Assembly: GCA_964057225.1 (NCBI GenBank) | Contig: OZ059894.1 | Span: forward strand, 23,466,476-23,530,475 | DNA: 64,000 nt | From: Auanema rhodensis | Taxonomy: Eukaryota; Nematoda; Chromadorea; Rhabditida; Rhabditidae | Reading direction: 5' to 3' | Part shown: piece after piece, positions 1-11,700 of the stretch | Position numbering within the stretch: the stretch's first letter is position 1 | Layout: each line of letters opens with the position of its first letter | Position numbers and translations under genes: made by a program | The notes under the pieces: generated by a model | Database searches by the model: none | Told to the model about the DNA's origin: nothing | What the model saw: the letters and a program-made list of their open reading frames with translations, nothing else

Positions 1-528
1 CTAATTAAATGTACACGTGATATGCACTTGGTATGTAACTCGCTTCACGTGAAAGATAAAGAGATGCGGTTTTCAAAATTAGATTCCCCATGTTCATATT
101 AGTCTAAAAACAAATTTTTATTGTTATTGGTTCATGGTAACCATGACTTTGAAATTTACGTGAACTTTAATTTATGCTAATTAAATGTACACGTGATGTG
201 CACTTGGTATGTAACTCGCTTCACGTGAAAGATAAAGAGATGCGGTTTTCAAAATTAGATTCCCCATGTCCATATTAGTCTAAAAACAAATTTTTATTGA
301 TATTGGTTCATGGTAACCATGTCTTTGAAATTTACGTGAACTTTAATTTATGCTAATTAAATGTACACGTGATGTGCACTTGGTATGTGACTCGCTTCAC
401 GTGAAAGATAAAGAGATGCGGTTTTCAAAATTAGATTCCCCATGTCCATATTAGTCTAAAAACAAATTTTTATTGATATTGGTTCATGGTAACCATGACT
501 TTGAAATTTACGTGAACTTTAATTTATG

Positions 529-702
529 CTAATTAAATGTACACGTGATGTGCACTTGGTATGTAACTCGCTTCACGTGAAAGATAAAGAGATGCGGTTT
601 TCAAAATTAGATTCCCCATGTCCATATTAGTTTAAACAAACTTTTATTGTTATTGGTTCAAGGTAACCATGACTTTGAATTTTACGTGAACTTTAATTTA
701 TG
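529..702 (+). repeat. 174-bp variant monomer with GTTTAAAC (first of 13)
   Basis: The A/T tract after TATTAGT has lost two A residues and gained C to T and T to C changes, creating the palindrome GTTTAAAC. The same monomer carries GTTATTGG, TTCAAGG (breaking the CATGGTAACCATG dyad) and GAATTTTACG. These linked changes make it the most diverged regular class. Identical copies start at 529, 1935, 3341, 4747, 7209, 8615, 9141, 11427, 11953, 15823, 17933, 19515 and 21625, each 174 bp. The class is absent after 21798. The TTTAAAAACAA variant near 48, 54, 57 and 59 kb is different: it keeps full length and lacks GTTTAAAC. Confidence 0.9.
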
Positions 703-1934
703 CTAATTAAATGTACACGTGATGTGCACTTGGTATGTAACTCGCTTCACGTGAAAGATAAAGAGATGCGGTTTTCAAAATTAAATTCCCCATGTCCATA
801 TTAGTCTAAAAACAAATTTTTATTGATATTAATTCATGGTAACCATGTCTTTGAAATTTACGTGAACTTTAATTTATGCTAATTAAATGTACACGTGATG
901 TGCACTTGGTATGTAACTCGCTTCACGTGAAAGATAAAGAGATGCGGTTTTCAAAATTAGATTCCCCATGTCCATATTAGTCTAAAAACAAATTTTTATT
1001 GTTATTGGTTCATGGTAACCATGACTTTGAAATTTACGTGAACTTTAATTTATGCTAATTAAATGTACACGTGATGTGCACTTGGTATGTAACTCGCTTC
1101 ACGTGAAAGATAAAGAGATGCGGTTTTCAAAATTAGATTCCCCATGTCTATATTAGTCTAAAAACAAATGTTTATTGATATTGGTTCATGGTAACCATGA
1201 CTTTGAAATTTACGTGAACTTTAATTTATGCTAATTAAATGTACACGTGATGTGCACTTGGTATGTAACTCGCTTCACGTGAAAGATAAAGAGATGCGGT
1301 TTTCAAAATTAGATTCCCCATGTCCATATTAGTCTAAAAACAAATTTTTATTGATATTGGTTCATGGTAACCATGTCTTTGAAATTTACGTGAACTTTAA
1401 TTTATGCTAATTAAATGTACACGTGATATGCACTTGGTATGTAACTCGCTTCACGTGAAAGATAAAGAGATGCGGTTTTCAAAATTAGATTCCCCATGTC
1501 CATATTAGTCTAAAAACAAATTTTTATTGTTATTGGTTCATGGTAACCATGACTTTGAAATTTACGTGAACTTTAATTTATGCTAATTAAATGTACACGT
1601 GATGTGCACTTGGTATGTAACTCGCTTCACGTGAAAGATAAAGAGATGCGGTTTTCAAAATTAGATTCCCCATGTCCATATTAGTCTAAAAACAAATTTT
1701 TATTGATATTGGTTCATGGTAACCATGTCTTTGAAATTTACGTGAACTTTAATTTATGCTAATTAAATGTACACGTGATGTGCACTTGGTATGTGACTCG
1801 CTTCACGTGAAAGATAAAGAGATGCGGTTTTCAAAATTAGATTCCCCATGTCCATATTAGTCTAAAAACAAATTTTTATTGATATTGGTTCATGGTAACC
1901 ATGACTTTGAAATTTACGTGAACTTTAATTTATG
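703..1934. repeat. Seven-monomer block repeated at 4921-6152
   Basis: Seven monomers in the order TTAAATTCC/ATTAATTC, GTTATTGG, CTATATT/AAATGTTT, CATGTC, TATGCA/GTTATTGG, CATGTC, GTGACT recur in the same order at 4921-6152, an offset of 4218 bp (24 monomers). The difference noticed is AAATTAG versus AAATCAG in the last monomer. Because each copy follows a 174-bp monomer, the duplicated segment probably includes that monomer too. Confidence 0.8.
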
Positions 1935-2121
1935 CTAATTAAATGTACACGTGATGTGCACTTGGTATGTAACTCGCTTCACGTGAAAGATAAAGAGATG
2001 CGGTTTTCAAAATTAGATTCCCCATGTCCATATTAGTTTAAACAAACTTTTATTGTTATTGGTTCAAGGTAACCATGACTTTGAATTTTACGTGAACTTT
2101 AATTTATGCTAATTAAATGTA

Positions 2122-2161
2122 CACGTGATGTGCACTTGGTATGTAACTCGCTTCACGTGAA
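2122..2161. other. Paired CACGTG motifs in the monomer (example copy)
   Basis: In the reference monomer two CACGTG hexamers lie 32 bp apart (2122-2127 and 2154-2159). The second sits inside the perfect 10-bp palindrome TTCACGTGAA (2152-2161). A third related element, TTTACGTGAA at 2263-2272, is 33 bp upstream of the first hexamer of the next monomer. CACGTG is the core bound by many bHLH proteins and by plant G-box bZIP proteins. Whether anything binds here is unknown; spacing near three helical turns would put the three sites on one DNA face. The pattern recurs in nearly every monomer. Confidence 0.55.
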
Positions 2162-2239
2162 AGATAAAGAGATGCGGTTTTCAAAATTAGATTCCCCATG
2201 TCCATATTAGTCTAAAAACAAATTTTTATTGATATTGGT

Positions 2240-2254
2240 TCATGGTAACCATGA
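2240..2254. other. 15-nt dyad TCATGGT-A-ACCATGA (example copy)
   Basis: Seven bases pair perfectly with the following seven around a single central A. The dyad recurs in most monomers. Variants affect its arms: T to G at position 132 (the GTGCAT class), A to T at 146 (the CATGTC class), T to A at 135 (the 174-bp class) and CATGAC to CACGAC at 144 (32-39 kb class). Short dyads able to extrude are reported as common in centromeric satellites lacking CENP-B boxes; applying this here is inference. Confidence 0.5.
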
Positions 2255-5096
2255 CTTTGAAATTTACGTGAACTTTAATTTATGCTAATTAAATGTACAC
2301 GTGATGTGCACTTGGTATGTAACTCGCTTCACGTGAAAGATAAAGAGATGCGGTTTTCAAAATTAGATTCCCCATGTCTATATTAGTCTAAAAACAAATT
2401 TTTATTGATATTGGTTCATGGTAACCATGACTTTGAAATTTACGTGAACTTTAATTTATGCTAATTAAATGTACACGTGATGTGCACTTGGTATGTAACT
2501 CGCTTCACGTGAAAGATAAAGAGATGCGGTTTTCAAAATTAGATTCCCCATGTCCATATTAGTCTAAAAACAAATTTTTATTGATATTGGTTCATGGTAA
2601 CCATGTCTTTGAAATTTACGTGAACTTTAATTTATGCTAATTAAATGTACACGTGATGTGCACTTGGTATGTAACTCGCTTCACGTGAAAGATAAAAAGA
2701 TGCGGTTTTCAAAATTAGATTCCCCATGTCCATATTAGTCTAAAAACAAATTTTTATTGATATTGGTTCATGGTAACCATGACTTTGAAATTTACGTGAA
2801 CTTTAATTTATGCTAATTAAATGTACACGTGATGTGCACTTGGTATGTAACTCGCTTCACGTGAAAGATAAAGAGATGCGGTTTTCAAAATTAGATTCCC
2901 CATGTCCATATTAGTCTAAAAACAAATTTTTATTGATATTGGTTCATGGTAACCATGACTTTGAAATTTACGTGAACTTTAATTTATGCTAATTAAATGT
3001 ACACGTGATGTGCACTTGGTATGTAACTCGCTTCACGTGAAAGATAAAGAGATGCGGTTTTCAAAATTAGATTCCCCATGTCCATATTAGTCTAAAAACA
3101 AATTTTTATTGATATTGGTGCATGGTAACCATGACTTTGAAATTTACGTGAACTTTAATTTATGCTAATTAAATGTACACGTGATGTGCACTTGGTATGT
3201 AACTTGCTTCACGTGAAAGATAAAGAGATGCGGTTTTCAAAATTAGATTCCCCATGTCCATATTAGTCTAAAAACAAATTTTTATTGATATTGGTTCATG
3301 GTAACCATGACTTTGAAACTTACGTGAACTTTAATTTATGCTAATTAAATGTACACGTGATGTGCACTTGGTATGTAACTCGCTTCACGTGAAAGATAAA
3401 GAGATGCGGTTTTCAAAATTAGATTCCCCATGTCCATATTAGTTTAAACAAACTTTTATTGTTATTGGTTCAAGGTAACCATGACTTTGAATTTTACGTG
3501 AACTTTAATTTATGCTAATTAAATGTACACGTGATGTGCACTTGGTATGTAACTCGCTTCACGTGAAAGATAAAGAGATGCGGTTTTCAAAATTAGATTC
3601 CCCATGTCCATATTAGTCTAAAAACAAATTTTTATTGATATTGGTTCATGGTAACCATGACTTTGAAATTTACGTGAACTTTAATTTATGCTAATTAAAT
3701 GTACACGTGATGTGCACTTGGTATGTAACTCGCTTCACGTGAAAGATAAAGAGATGCGGTTTTCAAAATTAGATTCCCCATGTCTATATTAGTCTAAAAA
3801 CAAATTTTTATTGATATTGGTTCATGGTAACCATGACTTTGAAATTTACGTGAACTTTAATTTATGCTAATTAAATGTACACGTGATGTGCACTTGGTAT
3901 GTAACTCGCTTCACGTGAAAGATAAAGAGATGCGGTTTTCAAAATTAGATTCCCCATGTCCATATTAGTCTAAAAACAAATTTTTATTGATATTGGTTCA
4001 TGGTAACCATGACTTTGAAATTTACGTGAACTTTAATTTATGCTAATTAAATGTACACGTGATGTGCACTTGGTATGTAACTCGCTTCACGTGAAAGATA
4101 AAGAGATGCGGTTTTCAAAATTAGATTCCCCATGTCCATATTAGTCTAAAAACAAATTTTTATTGATATTGGTGCATGGTAACCATGACTTTGAAATTTA
4201 CGTGAACTTTAATTTATGCTAATTAAATGTACACGTGATGTGCACTTGGTATGTAACTTGCTTCACGTGAAAGATAAAGAGATGCGGTTTTCAAAATTAG
4301 ATTCCCCATGTCTATATTAGTCTAAAAACAAATGTTTATTGATATTGGTTCATGGTAACCATGACTTTGAAACTTACGTGAACTTTAATTTATGCTAATT
4401 AAATGTACACGTGATGTGCACTTGGTATGTAACTCGCTTCACGTGAAAGATAAAGAGATGCGGTTTTCAAAATTAGATTCCCCATGTCCATATTAGTCTA
4501 AAAACAAATTTTTATTGATATTGGTGCATGGTAACCATGACTTTGAAATTTACGTGAACTTTAATTTATGCTAATTAAATGTACACGTGATGTGCACTTG
4601 GTATGTAACTCGCTTCACGTGAAAGATAAAGAGATGCGGTTTTCAAAATTAGATTCCCCATGTCCATATTAGTCTAAAAACAAATTTTTATTGATATTGG
4701 TGCATGGTAACCATGACTTTGAAATTTACGTGAACTTTAATTTATGCTAATTAAATGTACACGTGATGTGCACTTGGTATGTAACTCGCTTCACGTGAAA
4801 GATAAAGAGATGCGGTTTTCAAAATTAGATTCCCCATGTCCATATTAGTTTAAACAAACTTTTATTGTTATTGGTTCAAGGTAACCATGACTTTGAATTT
4901 TACGTGAACTTTAATTTATGCTAATTAAATGTACACGTGATGTGCACTTGGTATGTAACTCGCTTCACGTGAAAGATAAAGAGATGCGGTTTTCAAAATT
5001 AAATTCCCCATGTCCATATTAGTCTAAAAACAAATTTTTATTGATATTAATTCATGGTAACCATGTCTTTGAAATTTACGTGAACTTTAATTTATG

Positions 5097-7208
5097 CTAA
5101 TTAAATGTACACGTGATGTGCACTTGGTATGTAACTCGCTTCACGTGAAAGATAAAGAGATGCGGTTTTCAAAATTAGATTCCCCATGTCCATATTAGTC
5201 TAAAAACAAATTTTTATTGTTATTGGTTCATGGTAACCATGACTTTGAAATTTACGTGAACTTTAATTTATGCTAATTAAATGTACACGTGATGTGCACT
5301 TGGTATGTAACTCGCTTCACGTGAAAGATAAAGAGATGCGGTTTTCAAAATTAGATTCCCCATGTCTATATTAGTCTAAAAACAAATGTTTATTGATATT
5401 GGTTCATGGTAACCATGACTTTGAAATTTACGTGAACTTTAATTTATGCTAATTAAATGTACACGTGATGTGCACTTGGTATGTAACTCGCTTCACGTGA
5501 AAGATAAAGAGATGCGGTTTTCAAAATTAGATTCCCCATGTCCATATTAGTCTAAAAACAAATTTTTATTGATATTGGTTCATGGTAACCATGTCTTTGA
5601 AATTTACGTGAACTTTAATTTATGCTAATTAAATGTACACGTGATATGCACTTGGTATGTAACTCGCTTCACGTGAAAGATAAAGAGATGCGGTTTTCAA
5701 AATTAGATTCCCCATGTCCATATTAGTCTAAAAACAAATTTTTATTGTTATTGGTTCATGGTAACCATGACTTTGAAATTTACGTGAACTTTAATTTATG
5801 CTAATTAAATGTACACGTGATGTGCACTTGGTATGTAACTCGCTTCACGTGAAAGATAAAGAGATGCGGTTTTCAAAATTAGATTCCCCATGTCCATATT
5901 AGTCTAAAAACAAATTTTTATTGATATTGGTTCATGGTAACCATGTCTTTGAAATTTACGTGAACTTTAATTTATGCTAATTAAATGTACACGTGATGTG
6001 CACTTGGTATGTGACTCGCTTCACGTGAAAGATAAAGAGATGCGGTTTTCAAAATCAGATTCCCCATGTCCATATTAGTCTAAAAACAAATTTTTATTGA
6101 TATTGGTTCATGGTAACCATGACTTTGAAATTTACGTGAACTTTAATTTATGCTAATTAAATGTACACGTGATGTGCACTTGGTATGTAACTCGCTTCAC
6201 GTGAAAGATAAAGAGATGCGGTTTCCAAAATTAGATTCCCCATGTCCATATTAGTCTAAAAACAAATTTTTATTGTTATTGGTTCATGGTAACCATGACT
6301 TTGAAATTTACGTGAACTTTAATTTATGCTAATTAAATGTACACGTGATGTGCACTTGGTATGTAACTCGCTTCACGTGAAAGATAAAGAGATGCGGTTT
6401 TCAAAATTAGATTCCCCATGTCTATATTAGTCTAAAAACAAATGTTTATTGATATTGGTTCATGGTAACCATGACTTTGAAATTTACGTGAACTTTAATT
6501 TATGCTAATTAAATGTACACGTGATGTGCACTTGGTATGTAACTCGCTTCACGTGAAAGATAAAGAGATGCGGTTTTCAAAATTAGATTCCCCATGTCCA
6601 TATTAGTCTAAAAACAAATTTTTATTGATATTGGTTCATGGTAACCATGTCTTTGAAATTTACGTGAACTTTAATTTATGCTAATTAAATGTACACGTGA
6701 TATGCACTTGGTATGTAACTCGCTTCACGTGAAAGATAAAGAGATGCGGTTTTCAAAATTAGATTCCCCATGTCCATATTAGTCTAAAAACAAATTTTTA
6801 TTGTTATTGGTTCATGGTAACCATGACTTTGAAATTTACGTGAACTTTAATTTATGCTAATTAAATGTACACGTGATGTGCACTTGGTATGTAACTCGCT
6901 TCACGTGAAAGATAAAGAGATGCGGTTTTCAAAATTAGATTCCCCATGTCCATATTAGTCTAAAAACAAATTTTTATTGATATTGGTTCATGGTAACCAT
7001 GTCTTTGAAATTTACGTGAACTTTAATTTATGCTAATTAAATGTACACGTGATGTGCACTTGGTATGTGACTCGCTTCACGTGAAAGATAAAGAGATGCG
7101 GTTTTCAAAATCAGATTCCCCATGTCCATATTAGTCTAAAAACAAATTTTTATTGATATTGGTTCATGGTAACCATGACTTTGAAATTTACGTGAACTTT
7201 AATTTATG
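5097..7208. repeat. Tandem 6-monomer duplication (2 x 1056 bp)
   Basis: Monomers at 5097-6152 and 6153-7208 carry the same ordered variants, including the private AAATCAG change at both sixth positions. One noticed difference is GTTTCCAAAA in the first monomer of the second copy. This duplication accounts for the 14-monomer gap between the 174-bp monomers at 4747 and 7209 (8 + 6), so it arose after the local 8-mer period. Confidence 0.82.
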
Positions 7209-8788
7209 CTAATTAAATGTACACGTGATGTGCACTTGGTATGTAACTCGCTTCACGTGAAAGATAAAGAGATGCGGTTTTCAAAATTAGATTCCCCATG
7301 TCCATATTAGTTTAAACAAACTTTTATTGTTATTGGTTCAAGGTAACCATGACTTTGAATTTTACGTGAACTTTAATTTATGCTAATTAAATGTACACGT
7401 GATGTGCACTTGGTATGTAACTCGCTTCACGTGAAAGATAAAGAGATGCGGTTTTCAAAATTAGATTCCCCATGTCCATATTAGTCTAAAAACAAATTTT
7501 TATTGATATTGGTTCATGGTAACCATGACTTTGAAATTTACGTGAACTTTAATTTATGCTAATTAAATGTACACGTGATGTGCACTTGGTATGTAACTCG
7601 CTTCACGTGAAAGATAAAGAGATGCGGTTTTCAAAATTAGATTCCCCATGTCTATATTAGTCTAAAAACAAATTTTTATTGATATTGGTTCATGGTAACC
7701 ATGACTTTGAAATTTACGTGAACTTTAATTTATGCTAATTAAATGTACACGTGATGTGCACTTGGTATGTAACTCGCTTCACGTGAAAGATAAAGAGATG
7801 CGGTTTTCAAAATTAGATTCCCCATGTCCATATTAGTCTAAAAACAAATTTTTATTGATATTGGTTCATGGTAACCATGTCTTTGAAATTTACGTGAACT
7901 TTAATTTATGCTAATTAAATGTACACGTGATGTGCACTTGGTATGTAACTCGCTTCACGTGAAAGATAAAAAGATGCGGTTTTCAAAATTAGATTCCCCA
8001 TGTCCATATTAGTCTAAAAACAAATTTTTATTGATATTGGTTCATGGTAACCATGACTTTGAAATTTACGTGAACTTTAATTTATGCTAATTAAATGTAC
8101 ACGTGATGTGCACTTGGTATGTAACTCGCTTCACGTGAAAGATAAAGAGATGCGGTTTTCAAAATTAGATTCCCCATGTCCATATTAGTCTAAAAACAAA
8201 TTTTTATTGATATTGGTTCATGGTAACCATGACTTTGAAATTTACGTGAACTTTAATTTATGCTAATTAAATGTACACGTGATGTGCACTTGGTATGTAA
8301 CTCGCTTCACGTGAAAGATAAAGAGATGCGGTTTTCAAAATTAGATTCCCCATGTCCATATTAGTCTAAAAACAAATTTTTATTGATATTGGTGCATGGT
8401 AACCATGACTTTGAAATTTACGTGAACTTTAATTTATGCTAATTAAATGTACACGTGATGTGCACTTGGTATGTAACTTGCTTCACGTGAAAGATAAAGA
8501 GATGCGGTTTTCAAAATTAGATTCCCCATGTCCATATTAGTCTAAAAACAAATTTTTATTGATATTGGTTCATGGTAACCATGACTTTGAAACTTACGTG
8601 AACTTTAATTTATGCTAATTAAATGTACACGTGATGTGCACTTGGTATGTAACTCGCTTCACGTGAAAGATAAAGAGATGCGGTTTTCAAAATTAGATTC
8701 CCCATGTCCATATTAGTTTAAACAAACTTTTATTGTTATTGGTTCAAGGTAACCATGACTTTGAATTTTACGTGAACTTTAATTTATG
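7209..8788. repeat. Nine-monomer copy of 1935-3514
   Basis: The order is 174-bp monomer, plain, CTATATT, CATGTC, AAAAGATG, plain, GTGCATGG, AACTTGC/GAAACTTACG, 174-bp monomer. It matches 1935-3514 at an offset of 5274 bp (30 monomers). Together with the 24-monomer match just upstream, this suggests the segment at about 0.7-3.5 kb was copied rightward and then lengthened by the 6-monomer duplication. Confidence 0.78.
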
Positions 8789-11700
8789 CTAATTAAATGT
8801 ACACGTGATGTGCACTTGGTATGTAACTCGCTTCACGTGAAAGATAAAGAGATGCGGTTTTCAAAATTAGATTCCCCATGTCCATATTAGTCTAAAAACA
8901 AATTTTTATTGATATTGGTGCATGGTAACCATGACTTTGAAATTTACGTGAACTTTAATTTATGCTAATTAAATGTACACGTGATGTGCACTTGGTATGT
9001 AACTTGCTTCACGTGAAAGATAAAGAGATGCGGTTTTCAAAATTAGATTCCCCATGTCCATATTAGTCTAAAAACAAATTTTTATTGATATTGGTTCATG
9101 GTAACCATGACTTTGAAACTTACGTGAACTTTAATTTATGCTAATTAAATGTACACGTGATGTGCACTTGGTATGTAACTCGCTTCACGTGAAAGATAAA
9201 GAGATGCGGTTTTCAAAATTAGATTCCCCATGTCCATATTAGTTTAAACAAACTTTTATTGTTATTGGTTCAAGGTAACCATGACTTTGAATTTTACGTG
9301 AACTTTAATTTATGCTAATTAAATGTACACGTGATGTGCACTTGGTATGTAACTCGCTTCACGTGAAAGATAAAGAGATGCGGTTTTCAAAATTAGATTC
9401 CCCATGTCCATATTAGTCTAAAAACAAATTTTTATTGATATTGGTTCATGGTAACCATGACTTTGAAATTTACGTGAACTTTAATTTATGCTAATTAAAT
9501 GTACACGTGATGTGCACTTGGTATGTAACTCGCTTCACGTGAAAGATAAAGAGATGCGGTTTTCAAAATTAGATTCCCCATGTCTATATTAGTCTAAAAA
9601 CAAATTTTTATTGATATTGGTTCATGGTAACCATGACTTTGAAATTTACGTGAACTTTAATTTATGCTAATTAAATGTACACGTGATGTGCACTTGGTAT
9701 GTAACTCGCTTCACGTGAAAGATAAAGAGATGCGGTTTTCAAAATTAGATTCCCCATGTCCATATTAGTCTAAAAACAAATTTTTATTGATATTGGTTCA
9801 TGGTAACCATGACTTTGAAATTTACGTGAACTTTAATTTATGCTAATTAAATGTACACGTGATGTGCACTTGGTATGTAACTCGCTTCACGTGAAAGATA
9901 AAGAGATGCGGTTTTCAAAATTAGATTCCCCATGTCCATATTAGTCTAAAAACAAATTTTTATTGATATTGGTGCATGGTAACCATGACTTTGAAATTTA
10001 CGTGAACTTTAATTTATGCTAATTAAATGTACACGTGATGTGCACTTGGTATGTAACTTGCTTCACGTGAAAGATAAAGAGATGCGGTTTTCAAAATTAG
10101 ATTCCCCATGTCCATATTAGTCTAAAAACAAATTTTTATTGATATTGGTTCATGGTAACCATGACTTTGAACTTTACGTGAACTTTAATTTATGCTAATT
10201 AAATGTACACGTGATGTGCACTTGGTATGTAACTCGCTTCACGTGAAAGATAAAGAGATGCGGTTTTCAAAATTAGATTCCCCATGTCCATATTAGTCTA
10301 AAAACAAATTTTTATTGATATTGGTTCATGGTAACCATGTCTTTGAAATTTACGTGAACTTTAATTTATGCTAATTAAATGTACACGTGATGTGCACTTG
10401 GTATGTAACTCGCTTCACGTGAAAGATAAAAAGATGCGGTTTTCAAAATTAGATTCCCCATGTCCATATTAGTCTAAAAACAAATTTTTATTGATATTGG
10501 TTCATGGTAACCATGACTTTGAAACTAACGTGAACTTTAATTTATGCTAATTAAATGTACACGTGATGTGCACTTGGTATGTAACTCGCTTCACGTGAAA
10601 GATAAAGAGATGCGGTTTTCAAAATTAGATTCCCCATGTCCATATTAGTCTAAAAACAAATTTTTATTGATATTGGTTCATGGTAACCATGTCTTTGAAA
10701 TTTACGTGAACTTTAATTTATGCTAATTAAATGTACACGTGATGTGCACTTGGTATGTAACTCGCTTCACGTGAAAGATAAAAAGATGCGGTTTTCAAAA
10801 TTAGATTCCCCATGTCCATATTAGTCTAAAAACAAATTTTTATTGATATTGGTTCATGGTAACCATGACTTTGAAATTTACGTGAACTTTAATTTATGCT
10901 AATTAAATGTACACGTGATGTGCACTTGGTATGTAACTCGCTTCACGTGAAAGATAAAGAGATGCGGTTTTCAAAATTAGATTCCCCATGTCCATATTAG
11001 TCTAAAAACAAATTTTTATTGATATTGGTTCATGGTAACCATGACTTTGAAATTTACGTGAACTTTAATTTATGCTAATTAAATGTACACGTGATGTGCA
11101 CTTGGTATGTAACTCGCTTCACGTGAAAGATAAAGAGATGCGGTTTTCAAAATTAGATTCCCCATGTCCATATTAGTCTAAAAACAAATTTTTATTGATA
11201 TTGGTGCATGGTAACCATGACTTTGAAATTTACGTGAACTTTAATTTATGCTAATTAAATGTACACGTGATGTGCACTTAGTATGTAACTTGCTTCACGT
11301 GAAAGATAAAGAGATGCGGTTTTCAAAATTAGATTCCCCATGTCCATATTAGTCTAAAAACAAATTTTTATTGATATTGGTTCATGGTAACCATGACTTT
11401 GAAACTTACGTGAACTTTAATTTATGCTAATTAAATGTACACGTGATGTGCACTTGGTATGTAACTCGCTTCACGTGAAAGATAAAGAGATGCGGTTTTC
11501 AAAATTAGATTCCCCATGTCCATATTAGTTTAAACAAACTTTTATTGTTATTGGTTCAAGGTAACCATGACTTTGAATTTTACGTGAACTTTAATTTATG
11601 CTAATTAAATGTACACGTGATGTGCACTTGGTATGTAACTCGCTTCACGTGAAAGATAAAGAGATGCGGTTTTCAAAATTAGATTCCCCATGTCCATATT

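Larger units (their letters stand above)
2109..2284 (+). repeat. Reference (consensus-like) monomer
   Basis: This copy matches the commonest base at every position I checked and serves as numbering reference, position 1 being the C of CTAATTAAAT. Landmarks are CACGTG at 14-19, GTGCAC at 22-27, the 10-bp palindrome TTCACGTGAA at 44-53, A/T-rich tracts at about 75-80 and 106-120, the dyad TCATGGT-A-ACCATGA at 132-146 (including a GGTAACC restriction-type site), and TTTACGTGAA at 155-164. It has five CpG sites (16, 41, 48, 67, 159). Recurrent variable positions are 83-86 (GATTCC, GAATCC or GATTTCTC), 132 (T or G), 146 (A or T) and 147 (C or T). Confidence 0.9.
529..4920. repeat. 8-mer higher-order repeat, 1406 bp
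   Basis: The 174-bp monomers start at 529, 1935, 3341 and 4747, exactly 1406 bp apart (seven 176-bp monomers plus one of 174 bp). Bases 1-702 also match 1407-2108 at the same offset, with one noticed difference (TTCATA versus TCCATA). The internal monomers are not the same in all units. The first unit has the TTAAATTCC / ATTAATTC and AAATGTTT monomers; the second and third carry AAAAGATG, GTGCATGG and AACTTGC / GAAACTT monomers instead. The period is therefore exact but the contents were partly replaced. Confidence 0.8.

Noticed and set aside
529-702. The 174-bp variant as a separate satellite or inserted element
   Set aside because: It aligns with the ordinary monomer over its entire length, with a 2-bp deletion and a few substitutions.
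2122-2127. CACGTG as a promoter G-box or as a yeast-type CDEI element
   Set aside because: It recurs in nearly every monomer with no gene nearby. No CDEII/CDEIII-like arrangement accompanies it, and the array is far larger than a point centromere.
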